Of a stretch of 64,000 nucleotides of DNA, positions 57,382 through 64,000 are shown piece after piece. The translations under genes were made by a program, and so were the position numbers. The notes beneath the pieces were generated by a model. The model ran no database searches. It saw only the letters and a program-made list of their open reading frames with translations, and was not told the DNA's origin. Numbering within the stretch: the first letter of the stretch is position 1; each line of letters starts with the position of its first letter. This stretch comes from Podocnemis expansa (Eukaryota > Chordata > Testudines > Podocnemididae): the NCBI GenBank assembly GCA_007922195.1, contig ML682059.1, positions 13,789,153 to 13,853,152 on the forward strand. The letters are read 5' to 3'.

Positions 57382-60300
57382 ATGAGAGTGACACGAACTA
57401 GGAGAGTCATGCCGGCTCGGACGTCGCCCGGATTAACAAGGTCCGCGCCAGATGTTGGGGAACCAGGACAATCTGATGATAAGTGGGCTACTGGAACAAA
57501 CCATGCATGGACGAGACAAGAGAACCTGGAATTGATGGAATGCTACTACAACAGCAGACCTAATGAGAGGGGATATATGAAACGTATGAGGGAAATATGG
57601 ATGGACAAAAGACCTACATCCACACTAACTGAGAAACAGCTAGTTACCCAACGCTTCAACAAAGTAAAGAGGCAGCTGCTCTCACAACTGGAGATAGACC
57701 AACTGCACATTACCTCCCAGACTCAAGAAGAAGCCCCAGAAGAACAACTCAAGGTGCAGCCAACATCTGAAGCTGGAACTTCACTGCCACCCCCTCCATT
57801 ACAGAACACAGCAGCTGATATCAGGCATAAGATCATGGATAAACTAGCTACAGTCAAGCCTCGAGACCGATTACCAAAGCTCGTGGGAGAAATACCATCA
57901 GATAGTATGCTAGAAGATGCCAACAGAGCCCTAATGACAATTCCTACTACCACCATCACTGAAACCAATGAACTGGTATATGCTACAGCCTCTGTAATCC
58001 TGGAGATGCTTGGCTACACAATCAAGAAGAACAGCAATACATACCCTCCCTGGAAAATGAGGTTGGAGGATAAGATCAAGGCAACCCGGAGAGAAGTTAG
58101 CCGGCTGGTGGAACTACAGAAGGGGGTAGAGATTAAGGATAAGACTCGGCTCCTGAGAAAATACGAGGGCTTGACTCCATCTGAAGCCCTAGAGACTGCT
58201 AAGCAAAGGCTCACAGCACTGGCCACCAGGCTAAGGAGATACACTAGAGAAGCAGAGGCCAAAAAGATAAATGCCCTGTTCTCCAAAGAACCATCCAAGG
58301 TGTACTCCCCACTGCAGTGCAACAACACAATAACAGCAGAGCCACCAACAGCAGAAACTGAACAGTACTGGAAGAACATCTGGGAGAAAGAGAAGACTCA
58401 TAACACCACTGCAAAGTGGCTGCAGGACCTGAGAAGAGACCACAGCAATCTCCCAGAACAGGAACCAGTCACCATCACAATAGCCGACATCCAACAGCGG
58501 GTCAAGAACATGAAGAGCTGGACAGCACCTGGCCCAGACATGATCCACACCTACTGGCTAAAGAAACTAACAGCAGTGCATGAACGCCTAGCAGCACAGA
58601 TGAACCAGCTGCTAGCAGCAGGCTCCCACCCAGACTGGCTAACACAAGGAAGGACAGTGCTGATCATGAAAGACCCCCACAAAGGAACAGCACCATCCAA
58701 CTACCGGCCAATAACCTGCCTCCCCACAACATGGAAAGTCCTATCAGGCATCATAGCCGCCAAGCTACAGGACCACATGGGCCAGTACATGAGCACAGCT
58801 CAGAAGGGCATTGGGAACAACACCAGAGGCTCAAAACACCAGCTGCTCATAGACAGAGCAGTTGCCCAAGACTCAAGGTCTAGACAGACCAATCTGAGCA
58901 CAGCCTGGATTGACTACAGGAAAGCCTACGACTCAATGCCGCACACATGGATCTGTGAATGTCTGGCGCTATACAAAGTCAACAGGACACTAAGGACCTT
59001 CCTCAAGAACTCAATGGGACTGTGGAAGACAACACTGGAAGTCAACTCAAGACAGCTTGCACAAGTGGCCATCAAGTGCGGCATATACCAAGGTGATGCG
59101 CTGTCCCCGCTGCTGTTCTGCATTGGCTTGAACCCCCTCAGCCAGATAATCACAAGGACTGGCTACGGATACAAGTTCAAGAGTGGAACTACCATCAGCC
59201 ACCTCCTCTACGTGGATGACATCAAGCTGTATGCTAAGAATGAACGAGACATCAACTCGCTAATCCACCTGACACGGATCTACAGTGAGGATATTGGGAT
59301 GTCATTCGGACTGGAGAAGTGTGGCCGGATGGTAGTAAAGAGAGGAAAGGTAGTCAAGACTGATGGGGTGGAACTACCAGCAGGCCACATAGCAGACATA
59401 CAGACCAGCTACAAGTACCTTGGCATCCCACAGTCACATGGGACTCACGATGAGGAGGCAAGGAAGACAGCAACATCCAAGTACCACCAAAGGATAAGAC
59501 AGGTCCTGAAGAGCCAGCTCAATGGGAAGAACAAGATCCACGCCATCAACAGGTACGCCCTGCCAGTCATCAGATACCCTGCCGGTATAGTGAGCTGGCC
59601 AAAGGAGGACATGGAGGCTGCCGATGTGAAGACCCGGAAGCTCCTCACAATGTACGGAGGTTTCCACCCCAAGTCCAACACCCAGAGACTGTACACCAGC
59701 CGGAAAGAAGGCGGGCGGGGTTTGGTGAGTGTCAAAGCCACTGTCCTGGATGAAACCCAGAGCATCCAGGAGTACATCAGTAAGATGGCACCCAAAGATG
59801 AGCTGCTGAGAGAATGCCTGAGGCAGCAGCAGACATGGGAGGAAGATCAAGCAGAAGAAATGCCATGGCAAGACAAGACCCTGCATGGGATGTACCATCG
59901 ACAGATAGCTGAGGTGGCTGACATTGGGAAATCCTACCAGTGGCTGGAAAAGGCTGGACTAAAAGACAGCACTGAGGCACTGATCATAGCAGCACAAGAA
60001 CAGGCACTGAGCACCAGATCCTTTGAAGCAGGGGTCTACCACACTAGACAGGACCCAAGGTGCAGACTGTGCAGAGAGGCCTCAGAGACAGTCCAACACA
60101 TAGTGGCAGGATGTAAGATGCAGGCAGGAACAGCATACACTGAACAGCATAACCAAGTAGCTGGCATTGTCTACAGGAACATCTGCACAGTGTATGGGCT
60201 AGACCCTCCCAAGATCAGATGGGAGATCCCACAGAAGGTTGTGGAGAATAACAGGGCTAAGATCCTGTGGGACTTCCAGATCCAGACAGACAGGCAGGTA

Positions 60301-60558
60301 CTGGCCAATCAACCAGACATCGTGCTAATAGACAAGGACCAGAAGACAGCGGTGGTGATAGATGTAGCAGTGCCAAGTGACAGCAACATCAGGAAGAAGG
60401 AGTATGAGAAGCTGGAGAAGTACCAGGGCCTGAAAGAGGAACTAGAGCGGATGTGGAAAGTGAAGGCCAAAGTGGTCCCGGTGGTGGTAGGAGCACTCGG
60501 GGCTGTGACTCCGAAGCTGGGAGAGTGGCTCCAACAGATCCCAGGGACAACATCATAG
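57382..60558 (+). CDS. R4/Dong-clade non-LTR retrotransposon polyprotein, intact
   Basis: About 1058 aa without a stop. I start at the ATG at 57382; the frame is open a little further upstream but only with TTG. Domains: a SANT/Myb-like DNA-binding segment (WTRQENLELMECYY to LLSQLEIDQL, residues 43-108); a linker; reverse transcriptase with SNYRPITCLP (439-448), WIDYRKAYDSMPH (509-521), GIYQGDALSPLLF (567-579) and catalytic YVDD (610-613); a Cys-His finger C-x2-C-x8-H-x4-C (894, 897, 906, 911); and a restriction-enzyme-like endonuclease with PD at 978-979, D994 and the KKEYEKLEKYQGL helix. One ORF with N-terminal DNA-binding domain and C-terminal REL endonuclease places it among early-branching non-LTR elements. 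The overall sequence fits R4/Dong/Rex6 rather than R2. It lies antisense to GABBR2. Every catalytic block seen is whole, so it may be a recent, possibly active copy. Confidence 0.92.
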   Translation: MRVTRTRRVMPARTSPGLTRSAPDVGEPGQSDDKWATGTNHAWTRQENLELMECYYNSRPNERGYMKRMREIWMDKRPTSTLTEKQLVTQRFNKVKRQLLSQLEIDQLHITSQTQEEAPEEQLKVQPTSEAGTSLPPPPLQNTAADIRHKIMDKLATVKPRDRLPKLVGEIPSDSMLEDANRALMTIPTTTITETNELVYATASVILEMLGYTIKKNSNTYPPWKMRLEDKIKATRREVSRLVELQKGVEIKDKTRLLRKYEGLTPSEALETAKQRLTALATRLRRYTREAEAKKINALFSKEPSKVYSPLQCNNTITAEPPTAETEQYWKNIWEKEKTHNTTAKWLQDLRRDHSNLPEQEPVTITIADIQQRVKNMKSWTAPGPDMIHTYWLKKLTAVHERLAAQMNQLLAAGSHPDWLTQGRTVLIMKDPHKGTAPSNYRPITCLPTTWKVLSGIIAAKLQDHMGQYMSTAQKGIGNNTRGSKHQLLIDRAVAQDSRSRQTNLSTAWIDYRKAYDSMPHTWICECLALYKVNRTLRTFLKNSMGLWKTTLEVNSRQLAQVAIKCGIYQGDALSPLLFCIGLNPLSQIITRTGYGYKFKSGTTISHLLYVDDIKLYAKNERDINSLIHLTRIYSEDIGMSFGLEKCGRMVVKRGKVVKTDGVELPAGHIADIQTSYKYLGIPQSHGTHDEEARKTATSKYHQRIRQVLKSQLNGKNKIHAINRYALPVIRYPAGIVSWPKEDMEAADVKTRKLLTMYGGFHPKSNTQRLYTSRKEGGRGLVSVKATVLDETQSIQEYISKMAPKDELLRECLRQQQTWEEDQAEEMPWQDKTLHGMYHRQIAEVADIGKSYQWLEKAGLKDSTEALIIAAQEQALSTRSFEAGVYHTRQDPRCRLCREASETVQHIVAGCKMQAGTAYTEQHNQVAGIVYRNICTVYGLDPPKIRWEIPQKVVENNRAKILWDFQIQTDRQVLANQPDIVLIDKDQKTAVVIDVAVPSDSNIRKKEYEKLEKYQGLKEELERMWKVKAKVVPVVVGALGAVTPKLGEWLQQIPGTTS

Positions 60559-60700
60559 CTCTCTGTCCAGAAGAGTGCAGTGCTGGGAACAGCTAAGATA
60601 CTGCACAGAACCCTCAAACTCCCAGGCCTCTGGTAGAGGACCCGAGGTTGAGGATGACACATACCACCCATAGGGGGTGAGAGAGGAATTTTTTTTTTTA
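60559..60700 (+). mobile_element. R4-clade element 3' UTR and T-rich end
   Basis: After the TAG come AGTGCAGTGCTGGG, CAGGCCTCTGGTAGAGG, ACCCGAGGTTGAGG and ACCACCCATAGGGGGTG, ending at GAGGAATTTTTTTTTTT. CCTCTGGTAGAGG and CACCCATAGGGGGTG can each fold as small hairpins. The short conserved 3' UTR is where such elements usually carry the RT recognition signal. A target duplication was not found. Confidence 0.7.
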
Positions 60701-61068
60701 TGAAGACAATAGTATTTGTATTTTTTCAAGACAATCATCAGCAGGTATCCTTCTGAAAATTTATTATTTAAAATTTGTTTTAAAAATGTATTAGCAACCA
60801 AAGACAAGATCTCCAATAGAGCTGGTCAAGCTAGTATTGTTCAAGGATCATACGCTACAAGTTTTATTCAATCTATTAACATTCACTCACTCAGGTAGTA
60901 ACTATGCTGTACAAACATTCACTAAAAGACAGTCACTTTCCTAAAGTGCTTAGATACTTAATTAATGACACAACGCAAATAGCTAGGGGTCAGCGAGGGC
61001 AAATGGTCTTGTGCACACTGAAGCTCATGCACATGATCGGTATTATTAACAGGCAGTGTTCTGTAGAC
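60701..61068. other. AT-rich stretch after the R4 element, nothing recognised
   Basis: No feature was recognised. Confidence 0.45.
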
Positions 61069-61080
61069 ATCACTGAAGAA

Positions 61081-61285
61081 AAACAAACAAGGAGTCCTAT
61101 GGCACTTAAAGATTAACAAATTTATTTATTGCATGAGCTTTCATTGGAGAAAATCCCACTTCGTCAGACACTTGATGAAGTGGAATTTCCAACAGAGGTC
61201 ATACAATAAATAAATTTGTTAGTCTGAGTACCTCAGAACTCCTTGATCGTTTTGCTAAACTAGTCCAACACTGCTGTGCTTTTTG
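61081..61285. mobile_element. PLE-end inverted dimer
   Basis: Left arm AAACAAACAAGGAGTCCTAT to CCCACTTCGTCAGACA, right arm CTTGATGAAGTGG to TTTTGCTAAACTAGTCC. Flanks ATCACTGAAGAA (61069-61080) and ATCATCGAAGAA (61286-61297) match at 10 of 12. The left arm starts at the same AAACAAACAAGG point as other dimers. Confidence 0.78.
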
Positions 61286-61297
61286 ATCATCGAAGAA

Positions 61298-63128
61298 GCA
61301 ACTGGAAAAAGGATAAGATAGTGGATTCATTTTTTTCTTTAAATTTGTGCTGGCATGGAGATTGGCATAGGACATAGCACTTAAGACTTATGGATGAACA
61401 AGGGGTGAAGGATGGGAAAATTGGTTCAGTACGAATAGGTATCACTGGTGCAATAAGCCAATAGATAATATAAAGGCCTGGATGAGCCACACTTGATGTG
61501 ATGGTGAAGAGGGATCCATCCGAACAGCTTAAAAAGTGAGGAGACATGTCTGAACTAACAAGCAAGGAAGATGATTTTGGAAGAGAGAGTCCTGAATGAA
61601 TTTGAGGGGAGCAAGGCTGGAGTCACCAAATCCAGAGGAGAAGAAATTACTATAGATGAGACACAAGATAATACTCTTGATCAAAGATCTGGCAATTTGG
61701 ACAAATAATGACCAAGCCTTTAAGATGCTCTGAGGGAAACATGGAAAGATTTGAAATGGCCTGGATCCATATAAAAAAGACGCTCAGACCCTCCAGATTA
61801 CTTGCATATTTCCACAATGAATCTTATTGTGTTATCTTCAGGTTACGTCTCTAGTCTTTCTAGGTATCCTGTATTATTTCCTTGCATTTATTGCGTTCAT
61901 GGTATCTTTCAATTTTGTCCCTTTGGTAATTTTCATTAATTTGCAATTTAGTTACTCTTCTAGAATTTAAATACAGATATTTATTTAGAACAGACATAGT
62001 ACAATTGGCTGGACAGCCCCACTATATTCCTTTCCCCACTCAATACAGTTCTGATTAGAAACTATGATTTTGGTTTGATAGTATTTACAAATCTTTGTAT
62101 TAGTTTACCATGAACATTCATACAGGTGATTTCTGTTTGCAGAATGATTGCAGAAAGCTAAAGCCATGTGCAAATATATGTTTGCATGATGGCTTCTGCT
62201 GTAAGGGTTCTCAAAGCCACTTTTGAAATTTCTTTAATTTCCCTTCTTCTGTTTATAAATGTTTCATTCATTGAGACAAGAAGAAAACCAATACTAAGTT
62301 TGAAACTTGTTTGCTTTGAGGACATACTTTCCTGGACAGTTGTCCCAGGCAATGGACTTCACTCCTGTAGGAACTAAAAAACATTTCCAGTCTCATTTCC
62401 ACATAGTACAAATGCAAGCACATTTCTGTTGATCTTGTCTTCACAAATAACACTATATCAGCTTTTTTGTCTTTCTAAAAATTTTAAACCTCATGCAATG
62501 GTTCTCAAAGAGAGAAGAACTGAGAGGGAAACACATGTTGCATTTAGTCACTTGTTTATCGCTCACTGATACCTCAGTGATGAGATAGATAATGGAAGAA
62601 CATGAATAGACTGTAACTTAGAAAACTTATCACTGTCCATGAATAATGTATTACTAATAGTGAATAACTGAAATGATTAGTTTGTCTACAATCCAGGGAT
62701 TAGAAGATGTTCACATCAAATATTCTTGACAATTTTGAAAGACAGACATGAATCAATGCCTGTTTATGCATTATTTGTGAACACAAGAAAGGGTTAAAAA
62801 TCACTAATTACTGTTCTCCAAGTAAGAAAGATATTTGTTATTTTCCAGAATTCTGGTATCTCTATAATTTTCAAGTGATTCTCAAAATAATGGTCAGCAG
62901 TAAAGCACATTGATTATGCTATTACTCTTAGAGCCAAACTGAGAAGCCCTTATGCATACTGAATAATTCTTTACTAACAGTCCCACTGAAGTCAGTGGTG
63001 CTACCTGTGGAGTAAAGGGTTGCCTGACATGAATAAAGGTATCACAATCTGGCCCTTAGGAAGCATATAGTCCATACCAGCCAACATGCATGGTCTCTTA
63101 CTCACACTGAATAGTACCTTACCCTCAC
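61298..63128. other. AT-rich intronic stretch, nothing recognised
   Basis: No coding frame or repeat terminus was recognised. Confidence 0.45.
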
Positions 63129-63141
63129 CATGTGAGTAAAG

Positions 63142-63339
63142 CAGAACAAACAAGAAGTCTGGGGGAACTTAAAAGACTAACAAATTTATTTATCGCATGA
63201 GCTTCACCTGACAAAGTGGGATTTTTCTTCCATGAAACCTCATGCGATAAATAAATTTGTTAGTCTGTTAAGTGCCATCCGATTCCTTGTTTGTTCTGTT
63301 GAACTAGTCAAACATGGCTACCCCTCTGGAACTTGTCAT
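63142..63339. mobile_element. PLE-end inverted dimer with perfect 13-bp target duplication
   Basis: Left arm CAGAACAAACAAGAAGTC to ATCGCATGAGCTTCACC, right arm CTGACAAAGTGGG to CCCCTCTGGAACTTGT. Both arms share ATGCGATAAATAAAT and GTTTGTTCTG. CATGTGAGTAAAG occurs exactly at 63129-63141 and 63340-63352. This is the cleanest proof that the dimer inserts as a unit. Confidence 0.92.
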
Positions 63340-63352
63340 CATGTGAGTAAAG

Positions 63353-63804
63353 GCACTGATCACACTTTGGTTTTACGTGTCTAAATTTGCTATGAAGCCA
63401 TTTTGGCGTCATTTTCCAAAGAATTATAGCCTTTTGTGCCTTAATTAGGATTTTTTTTAACTATAGTAAAATAATTCGCAATTCAATGTACATAAAAAGG
63501 CTATTTTTAACCACTGTACTGAGTACAGTATTAATTATTTACAGTTTCGATTGAATCAAGTCTGTGAATCTAAACACTTCCTGTGTAACTTCATTCATGT
63601 ACAGATCAAATCAAATCTGGGGATCAGCATCTCTTGTTGCCACCACGAACACATTTCTCCAACATGATCATGTTCTTGCTGACTATACAAAATGCAGCTC
63701 TTTTTTTTATTAGAAGTTTAAGTTTTTTATTTTTATTTTATGACAGTTTGATTTGTATGCGTAATACATTTTCACACACCATGCTGTGATCTCTACTTCT
63801 GTAT
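63353..63804. other. AT-rich intronic stretch, nothing recognised
   Basis: T-rich tract near 63700-63750. No feature was recognised. Confidence 0.45.
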
Positions 63805-64000
63805 GGCTGTGTTCTCACACAGCGGGTTATTTCGATACGGTTGTTTCGAAACAACCGTATGTCAAAATAACCCTTATTTCAGAACAACTTATTTCGAATT
63901 AACAAAATGTTAATTCGAAATAAGGGGAAAAAGCGGGAATCGAAATAGCAGGTTCACACTGTGAACTTGCTATTTCGGTACCTGTGTCAGGGGGCTGCAG
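63805..64000. mobile_element. Palindromic MITE, TTGTTTCGAAACAA type, cut by window end
   Basis: GGCTGTGTTCTCACAC opens it with the group's shell. A near-perfect palindrome follows at about 63824-63873, centred on TTGTTTCGAAACAA and built from GGGTTATTTCGATACGG and its complement. TTAATTCGAAATAAGG modules follow. The right end lies outside the window. Confidence 0.72.

Noticed and set aside
58014..59898. Long minus-strand frames opposite the R4 ORF
   Set aside because: They are antisense shadows of the coding strand with no family resemblance.

Overview
The window looks like the genome of a cryptodiran turtle. It carries CR1 LINEs with the 3' end typical of turtles and birds, Cry-type tRNA SINEs, a Penelope-like retroelement (PLE) and many small DNA transposons opening with the GGCTATGTCTACAC motif common in turtles. 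The species cannot be fixed from the sequence.

Host gene. The only host coding sequence recognised is one 111-bp exon on the minus strand at 36251-36361. It has clean splice sites and encodes 37 residues matching the extracellular loop 2/TM5 region of GABA-B receptor subunit 2 (GABBR2). The rest is best read as the two large introns on either side. No neighbouring exon was found.

Layout. 1-3140: DIRS gag remnant (minus) in GC-rich DNA. 4625-5003: hAT MITE. 5.8-7.0 kb: CR1. 7.7-9.4 kb: second, older DIRS remnant with gag and RT. 9.7-10 kb: inverted PLE-end dimer. 11.5-14.3 kb: CR1s and a Cry SINE. 17.6-18.1 kb: PLE dimer abutting a palindromic MITE. 20.1-21.8 kb: CR1. 22.7-23.4 kb: PLE with GIY-YIG domain. 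23.8-27 kb: old CR1/L3 split by an LTR-like insertion, then a MIR-like SINE split by a CR1 holding a 400-N assembly gap. 28-35.5 kb: MITEs, PLE ends and a young CR1 with a 546-codon open frame. 36.3 kb: the GABBR2 exon. 39-56 kb: MITEs, CR1s and three hAT MITEs with 8-bp target duplications. 57.2-60.7 kb: an intact R4/Dong-clade retrotransposon (about 1058 aa) preceded by a 72-nt tRNA-like sequence. 61-64 kb: two more PLE dimers and a MITE running off the end.

Three things stand out. First, the R4-clade element has an unbroken SANT-like/RT/CCHC/nuclease protein and a tRNA-like leader. Second, PLE 3' ends recur as head-to-head inverted dimers that inserted as single units (a perfect 13-bp duplication flanks the best copy); each arm carries a hammerhead-ribozyme-like core. 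Third, a set of MITEs shares one outer shell but carries different 14-bp palindromic modules, mostly of the form TTAnnnnnnnnTAA. Nesting, seen through target duplications and split repeats, gives a relative order of several insertions.
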